A DNA stretch of 5,709 nt, taken from the NCBI GenBank assembly GCA_025462785.1, contig JAOAPG010000383.1:1-5709 (forward strand). The letters run 5' to 3'. The DNA comes from Acidobacteriaceae bacterium (GTDB lineage Bacteria; Acidobacteriota; Terriglobia; Terriglobales; Acidobacteriaceae). The translations under genes and the position numbers were made by a program. Below the pieces are notes generated by a model. It made no database searches. It was not told the origin of the DNA and was given only the letters and a program-made list of their open reading frames with translations. Positions 1 through 5,294 of this stretch are shown one piece after another; the stretch's first letter is position 1, and each line of letters begins with the position of its first letter.

Positions 1-332
1 CAGGTGGTCACAACCTTTTCCAGCAGATCGCGGCTCTTCATCAACTGCACCTCGGTGTTCAAATCTTCCTCAGTTACGTCTGTGCGCATCACTGGGGTGG
101 GCGCATTCGCACTAGACGTAACTATACTGTCGGCGCGGTCGTGGCTTACTAACACCTTCATCTCCGCCTCGTAATTTCGCGGGAGAAATAACGCGGATAA
201 CACAGCGCCGAGAAAAATACCGGCGAAGGTCACCCCCCCGACACGCCGCCGACGAAAGGCGATCGCAATAAAGTCCCGCGCCGACAACGAGACTACCTGC
301 TCGTTGCGCCTGGCTAAAGACATCTGGTTCAT
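1..332 (-). CDS. Wzz/GumC-family polysaccharide chain-length/export protein, N-terminal part (3' end outside window)
   Basis: The first 110 codons are present and the gene continues beyond base 1. The start is the ATG at 330-332, preceded by purine-rich GGAG and AGGAAA stretches (338-348). A second in-frame ATG lies three codons in. The protein has a basic N-terminus (RRRR at residues 27-30), one hydrophobic segment at about 31-50, then a Wzz-type periplasmic opening with NYEAEMKVLV at 53-62 and EDLNTEVQLMKSRDLLEKVV at 89-108. That last stretch is characteristic of GumC/Wzz proteins, inner-membrane partners of the export channel that set polymer length. Many members carry a C-terminal BY-kinase domain; whether this one does cannot be seen. 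It lies 24 bases after the export-protein gene on the same strand, the standard Wza-Wzc/GumB-GumC pairing, so the two are almost certainly cotranscribed. The family call is firm; the kinase question is open. Confidence 0.85.
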   Translation of the reverse strand, partial: MNQMSLARRNEQVVSLSARDFIAIAFRRRRVGGVTFAGIFLGAVLSALFLPRNYEAEMKVLVSHDRADSIVTSSANAPTPVMRTDVTEEDLNTEVQLMKSRDLLEKVVTT

Positions 333-356
333 TTGAGTTTCCTACTCCGTCGCGAT

Positions 357-1133
357 CTAATGAACGGGAGTCATTTGCACGCCTGTACTGGCGCTGGGCA
401 GGAAGCCCTGAATCTTTGAAATGCTGTTCTTCGGGACATACAGCATGTCGCCGGGGCGTAGAGACACATCTTCGGTGAGATTGGCAGAGTTGAGCATATG
501 CTTGACGTCAATCTTTTTGACCTCGACAGAACCGTCACCGGCACGTCGGAACAAGACCACGTTTGAGTGCTTTGCATCCTTAGTAAGCCCGCCCGCTATG
601 GCCAGCCCCTGCGTTACAGTAGTGTCGCTAGTCAGGTCGTATTTGCCAGCTCGAGCCACTTGGCCCGAAACCATGAAGTACGGCTTCTCAAATTCCTTGA
701 GCGACACCGTGATCTCCGGGTCGCGCAAGGTCTCACGGTATGCTTTTCGGATACTTTCGATGACTTCCGGCACGGTTTGTCCGGCAACATGGACATTGTG
801 AGCACCGTGCAATGGGATGTAACCGTCCGGTTCCACTTTCACGACTTGACTAAAATCCGGTGTCAGCGGAAACACGATGTCGACCACATCCCCTATGTGC
901 AGTTGATACCTGGGATAGCGTTGTTGAAAGTCGGTCGGCGTGGCGCTCTGATTTACACTGGCGACACCCGCAAACTCCTGGCCAACAGCTGGGTTGGGGG
1001 CTGCCGGATTCGCCTGCGCCGCGCCGTTGGGCGTCAGTGCTCCGAAGATCACCAATGCAGCAATTGAATGCACGGTCCACTTGCAGGTAGAGATCAGTCT
1101 GCCGCTTATCTGCATGCTGGAAATCAAACGCAT
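357..1133 (-). CDS. Polysaccharide biosynthesis/export protein (Wza/GumB-like, single SLBB domain)
   Basis: The 258-residue protein is predicted to form or gate the outer-membrane/periplasmic channel for exopolysaccharide. A signal peptide occupies about residues 1-41 (basic start, hydrophobic SIAALVIFGAL at 23-33, AQA at 39-41 as a likely signal peptidase I site). No lipobox cysteine follows it, so it does not look like a classical Wza lipoprotein. The Poly_export (PES) domain spans about 72-147, opening with YQLHIGDVVDIVF at 76-88 and holding VEPDGYIPL at 100-108. An SLBB domain follows, with FMVSGQVARAGKYDL at 153-167 and the closing LRPGDMLYVP at 225-234. At 258 residues it is shorter than the roughly 380-residue E. 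coli Wza and lacks a clear second SLBB repeat and C-terminal amphipathic helix. The start is the ATG at 1131-1133, with AGGGAGAG at about 1141-1148. The GumC-like gene follows 24 bases downstream. Confidence 0.93.
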   Translation of the reverse strand: MRLISSMQISGRLISTCKWTVHSIAALVIFGALTPNGAAQANPAAPNPAVGQEFAGVASVNQSATPTDFQQRYPRYQLHIGDVVDIVFPLTPDFSQVVKVEPDGYIPLHGAHNVHVAGQTVPEVIESIRKAYRETLRDPEITVSLKEFEKPYFMVSGQVARAGKYDLTSDTTVTQGLAIAGGLTKDAKHSNVVLFRRAGDGSVEVKKIDVKHMLNSANLTEDVSLRPGDMLYVPKNSISKIQGFLPSASTGVQMTPVH

Positions 1134-1304
1134 TTGTTTTCTCTCCCTATGATCTATGCTGGCGGGCGATCGATTTCCGGCCCGGAGGCCGCAGCCTGAA
1201 TGCTATTGCCAGGCGCCAACTGCGCCAACGACGGCGCAGGCGGCCTGCAGTGCCGATTCAATGCTCCCTAAAAAACCGGAAGGACGGACATCCATGGTGA
1301 AGAT
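1134..1304 (-). other. Intergenic leader before the export-protein gene; overlapping alternative hairpins
   Basis: No gene is supported here. On the minus strand this is the untranslated stretch between the permease stop and the export-protein start. It is GC-rich and holds three short perfect stems: A, 1212-1216 with 1222-1226; B, 1220-1226 with 1233-1239 (7 bp, 6-base loop); C, 1236-1240 with 1244-1248. B overlaps both A and C, so B excludes the other two. A weaker stem lies at 1176-1186. A run of six T on the coding strand (complement of the A run near 1270-1275) has only a 3-bp stem before it, so I do not call a terminator. I see no convincing promoter, and the export genes may be read through from upstream. 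Confidence 0.4.
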
Positions 1305-2063
1305 TTAGGCCAGCATTCGTGCGCCTGTCAGAACCAAAGCTCCGCATAGCAAACGGCGCAACCATTGCGCAGGAATATAGTTCGTGAGCTCTGCGCCTAA
1401 TAGCCCGCCCGGGATCGCACCCACGAGCAGCGACAACGCAAGGCGCAGGTCGACCGTTCCCATGTGGAGGTGCAGGAAGCTGGCGACTCCCGTAAGCAGT
1501 ACGGCATGGAGAATGTCAGTGCCGACCATCTGTCCTGGTGAGAAAGGGAAGAACAGCAGCAGGAGAAACATGATGATGCTGCCGGACCCGACTGAGGTCA
1601 TGCCGACCAGCACCCCAGCTATGAAGCCGATGAAGACCACTCGCACGGAGCAATCGCTACTATGTTCCTGACCCGCAGCCCTTGCCTGCAGTTTGCCCTG
1701 GAGCATCACCAAAACTGGCACGCATAGCAGTAGAATTCCGATCATTTCCGTCAAGATGTGGTTGACGCCACTCCCGTAAATATTGCGTAGGTGCTGAAGC
1801 AGTGAGGTGCCCAGGATAACCCCCGGCACGCTGCCGCAAGCCAGCCCGCCTACGATGGCCCAGTTCACAGCGCCCCGGCGCCAGTGCAAATATCCGGCGC
1901 CGATTTTCGTTACGGCGTTACAAACCATGTCTGAACCGACAGCGACAATGGGCTGCACGTGCAGACCGAAGATAAGCACGGGCAGCAAGAGCACGCCCCC
2001 GCCGATCCCTGTCATTCCGATCATAGTACCTATAGCAAAGCCGATGAGTGCCCTTGCTGGCAT
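1305..2063 (-). CDS. TauE/SafE-family membrane permease (sulfite/sulfonate or other anion)
   Basis: A hydrophobic protein of 252 residues from the ATG at 2061-2063. The TauE/SafE fold is an inverted repeat of two halves, and both are visible: ALIGFAIGTMIGMTGIGGGV near the N-terminus matches FIGFIAGVLVGMTSVGSGSI in the middle. GSDMVCNAVTKIGAGYLHW in half one matches GTDILHAVLLTGVASFLHL in half two. A charged loop (QARAAGQEHSSD) separates the halves. About eight membrane segments are expected in the inner membrane. Family members move sulfite, sulfoacetate, taurine-related sulfonates or sulfate/thiosulfate; the substrate cannot be read from sequence. The frame is open to a TTG at 2109-2111, which would add 16 hydrophilic residues and overlap the sulfurylase gene by 17 bases. 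I prefer the ATG, which leaves a 31-base gap with AGAGAG ahead of it. The position right after the sulfate-activating gene supports a sulfur-anion role. Confidence 0.9.
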   Translation of the reverse strand: MPARALIGFAIGTMIGMTGIGGGVLLLPVLIFGLHVQPIVAVGSDMVCNAVTKIGAGYLHWRRGAVNWAIVGGLACGSVPGVILGTSLLQHLRNIYGSGVNHILTEMIGILLLCVPVLVMLQGKLQARAAGQEHSSDCSVRVVFIGFIAGVLVGMTSVGSGSIIMFLLLLFFPFSPGQMVGTDILHAVLLTGVASFLHLHMGTVDLRLALSLLVGAIPGGLLGAELTNYIPAQWLRRLLCGALVLTGARMLA

Positions 2064-2094
2064 TACAATAACCGCTCTCTTTTTTTCAATTGTG

Positions 2095-3876
2095 TCAGGC
2101 AGCGCCGACAAATTCTCTGTGAGAAAGCTGAACGAAGCCCTCGCGCTGCAGATGTAGCAGTATTTGCCTCACTGCCTGTTGGGGAGTTGTGTTCGTAGTG
2201 TCGATCATGAGTTCCGTATCATCCGGGATTTCGTACGGATCTGATATCCCCGTGAAGTGCTGGATAATTCCGGCTCGGGCCTTTGCATAAAGACCTTTGT
2301 GATCCCGCTCTTCGCAGACGCTGAGTGGGGCGGAGACATGCACCAGCACAAACCCGCCACAGCTAGTCACGATGTTACGCACCTCTTTGCGGATCCGATC
2401 GTATGGAGCAATAGGGGCGCAGATGGCAATGCCGCCATGCTTCGTTATTTCCGAAGCGACGTAGCCGATTCGGCTTATGTTGAGGTCGCGGTGCTCCCGG
2501 GAGAAACCTAATTCGGAGGAAAGATGTTTGCGGACGAGGTCACCATCTAGCAGCGTCACCGTACGCCCTCCCATCTCCAGGAGCTTAACCATGAGGGCCT
2601 TGGCGATTGTCGACTTGCCCGCGCCCGACAGACCGGTGAAAAACACAGTACAACCTTGCCGCTGCCGTTGGGGATAACTTCGCCGCAGTTCCGCCTCGAC
2701 TTCGGGGAATGTGAACCAGGAAGGGATTCCCTTTCCCTCGGCGAGAAGCTGGCGTAACTCGGTTCCGGAGATGTTGCTAACAGTTTTTCCTTTTGGGACC
2801 TCGTCCTCCGGGACGTAGCAAGCCCCATTCGAGAGGTACACCATCATTTGAAAGGGCAGCATACGGATGCCCAGTTCCTCTTCATGTTCCCTGAAAGCCT
2901 CCTGAGCGGCATAAGCGTCATAGAAACGTTTGCCGCTCGAATCGCAGCCAGGACCTGCATGGTCACGGCCCACGATCAGATGCGTACACCCGAAATTCTT
3001 GCGAATGATGGCGTGTAACAAAACCTCACGAGGACCGCCCATTCGCATCGCCAAGGGCAAGAGCGCGAGCTTTGTACTATTCGCAGGATAATGGTGTAGC
3101 AATGCGCGATAGCAGCGCACGCGCGTGTAATGGTCGACGTCGCCTGGTTTGGTCATCCCCACTACAGGGTGAATCAATAGCTTTGCGTCGTTATTGCTGG
3201 CAGCGCGGCAGGTGAGCTCAAAATGTGCACGATGCATGGGATTGCGCGTTTGAAACGCGACTACCCTTGACCAGCCTTCCCTGGAAAATTCTGCCCGCAG
3301 TTGCGCAGGCGTGAGGCGCAGCTGCTGCGAGTCGTAGTGCGAAGGAAGCTGCACTCCCTCCAAGCGGCCGCCCACGTAGCACGGGTGTGTCTTCTGCAAG
3401 AGATAGGCGACGCCCGGATGTTCCGGGTCGCAGGTGCCGAAGACAGCTTCCGCCTCCCCAGTCCGATCCGGTTGCCACACGCGACCTACGTGTAGCACGG
3501 CCAGCATCACACCTTCCTGGTCCCGCAGTGCAATGTGCGATTGGTCTGGCCGGAGCAATTCCGCGAAATCCGACGGGACATCAAGCACGATCGGAATGGG
3601 CCACAAGCTGCCATTCTGCAGACGCATCTTGCGGCACACTCCTTCGTAGTCGGGTTGATCCATAAAGCCGTGCAGCGGTGAAAACGCCCCGTTCAGCAAC
3701 AACTCCAAATCACAGAGCTGGCGAGCGCTGAGGTCCCATGAGGGCCATTCGCGAGACGCCGCCCGCAGTTCGAAAGCTCTTTTGGGAGGTGCAAGCAAGT
3801 CCACCAGCATGCCTCCGTATGGCGGATTGAGCGGGGTTGGAATAGTCGTTATCGGGTCATTGAGTTGGGTCGCCAA
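2095..3876 (-). CDS. sat/cysC: Bifunctional sulfate adenylyltransferase / adenylylsulfate kinase
   Basis: A cytosolic two-domain enzyme of 593 residues. The N-terminal ATP sulfurylase makes APS from sulfate and ATP, and the C-terminal APS kinase phosphorylates APS to PAPS. Sulfurylase motifs: LCDLELLLNGAFSPLHGFM at 54-72, the catalytic QTRNPMHRAH at 209-218 (HxxH histidines 215 and 218), GRDHAGPG at 303-310 and NISGTELRQLL at 368-378. Kinase motifs: P-loop GLSGAGKST at 415-423, LLDGD at 442-446, RDLNISRIGYVASE at 463-476, and GLYAKARAGIIQHFTG at 528-543. All expected catalytic residues appear intact, so both activities are likely. The start is TTG at 3874-3876, six bases after a consensus AGGAG. 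The frame is open further upstream, but that extension starts at another TTG without a ribosome site and is Arg-rich and unlike the family. The conserved PPYGGMLVDLL (18-28) rules out the later ATG. It is followed by the TauE-type permease and sits in the same gene run as EPS export genes. Confidence 0.96.
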   Translation of the reverse strand: MATQLNDPITTIPTPLNPPYGGMLVDLLAPPKRAFELRAASREWPSWDLSARQLCDLELLLNGAFSPLHGFMDQPDYEGVCRKMRLQNGSLWPIPIVLDVPSDFAELLRPDQSHIALRDQEGVMLAVLHVGRVWQPDRTGEAEAVFGTCDPEHPGVAYLLQKTHPCYVGGRLEGVQLPSHYDSQQLRLTPAQLRAEFSREGWSRVVAFQTRNPMHRAHFELTCRAASNNDAKLLIHPVVGMTKPGDVDHYTRVRCYRALLHHYPANSTKLALLPLAMRMGGPREVLLHAIIRKNFGCTHLIVGRDHAGPGCDSSGKRFYDAYAAQEAFREHEEELGIRMLPFQMMVYLSNGACYVPEDEVPKGKTVSNISGTELRQLLAEGKGIPSWFTFPEVEAELRRSYPQRQRQGCTVFFTGLSGAGKSTIAKALMVKLLEMGGRTVTLLDGDLVRKHLSSELGFSREHRDLNISRIGYVASEITKHGGIAICAPIAPYDRIRKEVRNIVTSCGGFVLVHVSAPLSVCEERDHKGLYAKARAGIIQHFTGISDPYEIPDDTELMIDTTNTTPQQAVRQILLHLQREGFVQLSHREFVGAA

Positions 3877-3882
3877 AGCTTG

Positions 3883-3887
3883 CTCCT
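3883..3887 (-). promoter_or_regulatory. Ribosome binding site that sets the TTG start of the sulfurylase/kinase gene
   Basis: The coding strand reads AGGAG here, followed by a six-base spacer and TTG. This is the only good Shine-Dalgarno match near the 5' end of this open frame. It places translation initiation at 3876 rather than at the upstream TTG at 4029 or the downstream in-frame ATG. Confidence 0.75.
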
Positions 3888-4108
3888 GAAATTGCCTGAT
3901 TGTTGAGTGCGTTGGACCGTTCAGCGGGCACCAAGTGCCGGATTGGCGCAGCAATCTTACGCACCCTGCTTGCGACGCTCGCGCGGATCTCGCGAGCCAT
4001 ACCTGCCGCAAATAGCGGAGGAGGTGCAAAGAAAAGCGGAGCGTAGATGCTAATGCGGAGGAATCTCCGACATCCGACTGAATGTCGTGCGAAGTAAGAG
4101 CAGAAATC

Positions 4109-4135
4109 CTCGCGGTAGCAAAAGGTACCCGCGAG
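4109..4135. repeat. Strong inverted repeat (9-bp stem, one bulge, 8-base loop)
   Basis: Bases 4109-4117 (CTCGCGGTA) pair with 4126-4135 (TACCCGCGAG) with a single bulged C; the loop is 4118-4125. It lies about 85 bases past the NusG-like stop and about 235 bases before the sulfurylase start. In minus-strand RNA it would form a GC-rich hairpin without a following U run, so a pause, processing or antiterminator-loading element is more likely than an intrinsic terminator. The role is not known. Confidence 0.45.
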
Positions 4136-4155
4136 CTTGAGTAAGTTGGTTGGAC

Positions 4156-4176
4156 GCTCTTCCGCCCCGAAAGAGC
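4156..4176. repeat. Inverted repeat GCTCTT/AAGAGC
   Basis: A perfect 6-bp stem pairs 4156-4161 with 4171-4176 around a 9-base GC-rich loop, about 40 bases downstream of the NusG-like stop codon. No T tract follows on either strand, so it is not called a terminator. It could contribute to a bipartite leader structure with the hairpin at 4109-4135. Confidence 0.3.
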
Positions 4177-4217
4177 AGGTGATGGGTGTAATCATTGGAT
4201 AAAGGCAGAGCAGTTTT

Positions 4218-4766
4218 TTAAACAGGTTCCACGTCGTATCCGTCGATACGAATAGAGAAAGATCGTTCAATAGCATCCACCGAGATAACCAACTGTTTGT
4301 CTCCGTTGTGAGCGACCAGAATTCCTTCAAGTCCCTCTAGAGATCCACCGCGAATTCGGACCCGCTGTCCGATTTTTAAAAATGGGTGAACTGCGCACCA
4401 GGGATGCTTTGCGAGGAGCTCCTTGACATTGTCAATCTGCTCATCAGGGATGGGAAGCGGCTGACCTCCCATCGCAACGAATCCTGCGACTCCTCTAGCG
4501 AAGAGCACGGTTCTTCGAGTCTGGGGAGAAACTGTAGCATGGACAAATAAATAACCCGAAAAAAGCGGCAACTCCACCAGTTTGCGCCGGTCGCTCCATC
4601 GCTGTACGTGCGTGATCATCGGCAGAAATGTGCTTACCCCCTGCTCCCTCAACTGAGCGGCAACAATTCTTTCGTGGCGAGAACGTGTCTGGACCGCGTA
4701 CCAACGGACGTCGGACCTTGATGTCGCAATCTGCGGTTCTCCTGTGAAATGGCCGACCGTATTCAT
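4218..4766 (-). CDS. NusG-like transcription antitermination protein (RfaH/UpxY type paralogue)
   Basis: A 182-residue NusG paralogue that should bind elongating RNA polymerase and suppress pausing or termination, probably on this locus. The NGN domain spans about 21-121: WYAVQTRSRHE at 22-32 is the classic opening, LPLFSGYLFVHA at 66-77 is its hallmark strand, and IPDEQIDNVKELL at 106-118 closes it. The KOW domain begins at about 130 with GQRVRIRGGSLEGLEGIL at 133-150 and runs to the C-terminus. An approximately 20-residue N-terminal tail precedes the NGN domain. Housekeeping NusG normally sits in a secE-nusG-rplK context. This copy lies instead at the head of a sulfate-activation/EPS-export gene run, as RfaH-like and UpxY-like factors do. 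The start is ATG 4764-4766 with AAAGGG seven bases upstream (4774-4779). A hairpin lies just upstream of that site. Whether it also couples ribosomes cannot be told from sequence. Confidence 0.92.
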   Translation of the reverse strand: MNTVGHFTGEPQIATSRSDVRWYAVQTRSRHERIVAAQLREQGVSTFLPMITHVQRWSDRRKLVELPLFSGYLFVHATVSPQTRRTVLFARGVAGFVAMGGQPLPIPDEQIDNVKELLAKHPWCAVHPFLKIGQRVRIRGGSLEGLEGILVAHNGDKQLVISVDAIERSFSIRIDGYDVEPV

Positions 4767-4782
4767 AGCTTCGCCCTTTGGG

Positions 4783-4812
4783 TCCCATTGAAATTGACAA
4801 ATTCAATTGGGA
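4783..4812 (-). promoter_or_regulatory. Leader hairpin directly upstream of the NusG-like gene
   Basis: Twelve base pairs join 4783-4795 to 4800-4812, with single-base bulges at 4793 and 4807 and a 4-base loop at 4796-4799. The foot of the stem is 16 bases from the ATG, immediately before the AAAGGG ribosome site. Its place suggests control of translation or mRNA stability, but no trigger is evident. An AT-rich stem of this size could also arise by chance. Confidence 0.35.
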
Positions 4813-4978
4813 ACGACGCTTGAGCCTTTGGGGGAGGGACTTCAATGATCCGCGAGTGAAGAACCGTACCTTCAGTTCCGCTTGCGCAGGGGTTACGAGC
4901 TATTTCGTTCTTCGAATCCAAACACAAGGGCGAATTTAGTGCTCTTGAGCTTTGTCCAGGATGTACCCTAGCAATGGA

Positions 4979-5003
4979 ATTCAACCGAAACAAGTGGTTG
5001 AAT
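4979..5003. promoter_or_regulatory. Perfect inverted repeat ATTCAACC-N9-GGTTGAAT, candidate operator
   Basis: Two 8-base arms (4979-4986 and 4996-5003) are exact reverse complements separated by nine bases, a geometry suited to a dimeric DNA-binding protein. It lies in the middle of the divergent intergenic region, about 215 bases upstream of the NusG-like start and about 290 bases upstream of the regulator start. The divergent LuxR-type regulator is a natural candidate to bind it, but that is inference from position only. Confidence 0.35.
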
Positions 5004-5047
5004 GTTCACAAAAATAGGAACTATTGCCTTACATAAAAGTCAGAGGG

Positions 5048-5160
5048 GCGTCCTTTTGGGTGTGCGACGCAAGTCCCATGTGTGTGGGGCCAGAGAATCG
5101 TATTTCAAATGGGGCTGATTGCCTACACGGCCCTGGCAAATCGGCCCTAAAACAAGCCCC
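5048..5160. repeat. Cluster of nested inverted repeats, possible structured RNA
   Basis: On the plus strand: GCGTC 5048-5052 pairs with GACGC 5066-5070; TCCCA 5074-5078 pairs with TGGGG 5085-5089 (one G-T); GGGGCT 5111-5116 pairs with AGCCCC 5155-5160, enclosing TTGCC 5119-5123 paired with GGCAA 5135-5139. The stems are GC-rich compared with the AT-rich sequence to the left. The stretch lies upstream of the predicted plus-strand promoter, so if transcribed it would come from another start or from the opposite strand. I do not recognise an RNA family. Confidence 0.25.
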
Positions 5161-5199
5161 TTAAGTCGTAAGCGGTATGGATAAGTGTTCTCGGCCTCG

Positions 5200-5208
5200 T
5201 GGTAAAAT
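5200..5208 (+). promoter_or_regulatory. Extended -10 promoter candidate for the response-regulator gene
   Basis: The sequence TGGTAAAAT fits the extended -10 pattern TGnTATAAT with one mismatch in the hexamer. No good -35 hexamer lies 16-18 bases upstream, which is tolerable for extended -10 promoters. Transcription would start near 5215, giving a leader of about 80 bases before the ATG at 5295. Confidence 0.35.
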
Positions 5209-5294
5209 ACAGCCCAGAACTGCTACAAGATTTCTGCAATCCCTCAATGCACGCGTGAGGACGATAGATCGAGTTTTGTCCCAGGATGGTCGTA

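Larger units (their letters stand above)
3877..4217 (-). other. Intergenic region between the NusG-like gene and the sulfurylase gene, with two hairpins
   Basis: I find no gene in these 341 bases. Open frames cross it but lack ribosome sites and resemble nothing I know. It contains two inverted repeats, listed separately (4109-4135 and 4156-4176). Neither is followed by a T run on the minus strand, so neither is a standard intrinsic terminator. I could not identify a -35/-10 pair for the sulfurylase gene. The stretch may be a long leader read through from the NusG-like gene. Confidence 0.4.
4767..5294. other. Divergent intergenic region between the NusG-like gene and the response regulator
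   Basis: I see no convincing gene in these 528 bases. The region must hold the promoters for both divergent genes. Supported elements are listed separately: a leader hairpin (4783-4812), an 8-bp perfect inverted repeat (4979-5003), nested inverted repeats (5048-5160) and an extended -10 box for the plus-strand gene (5200-5208). No clean sigma70 -35/-10 pair was found for the minus-strand gene. Confidence 0.5.

Noticed and set aside
1265..1300. Possible intrinsic terminator after the permease gene (six T on the coding strand)
   Set aside because: The stem before the T run is only about 3 bp (CCG/CGG), too weak to support a terminator call.
3877..4029. N-terminal extension of the sulfurylase/kinase frame to a TTG at 4029
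   Set aside because: There is no ribosome site before it, the residues are Arg/Ser-rich and unlike the family, and a strong AGGAG points to the TTG at 3876.
3857..4330. 157-residue minus-strand frame spanning the end of the NusG-like gene and the gap
   Set aside because: It overlaps the well-supported NusG-like gene, resembles no family I know and has no ribosome site at its own or internal starts.
4767..4782. Sigma54-like GG-N10-GC match just upstream of the NusG-like ATG
   Set aside because: Only the invariant dinucleotides match, and transcription would start at or inside the start codon, leaving no ribosome site in the mRNA.
4763..4993. 76-residue minus-strand frame whose TGA overlaps the ATG of the NusG-like gene (ATGA)
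   Set aside because: The overlap would suit translational coupling, but the frame starts at TTG with no ribosome site, has no internal ATG and its composition is not protein-like. The leader hairpin also lies inside it.
5013..5025. Short palindrome AATAG-gaa-CTATT
   Set aside because: A 5-bp AT-rich stem is expected by chance in a region of this size.
5242..5260. CCTCA/TGAGG stem in the leader of the response regulator
   Set aside because: Five pairs around a 9-base loop is too weak to call without conservation data.
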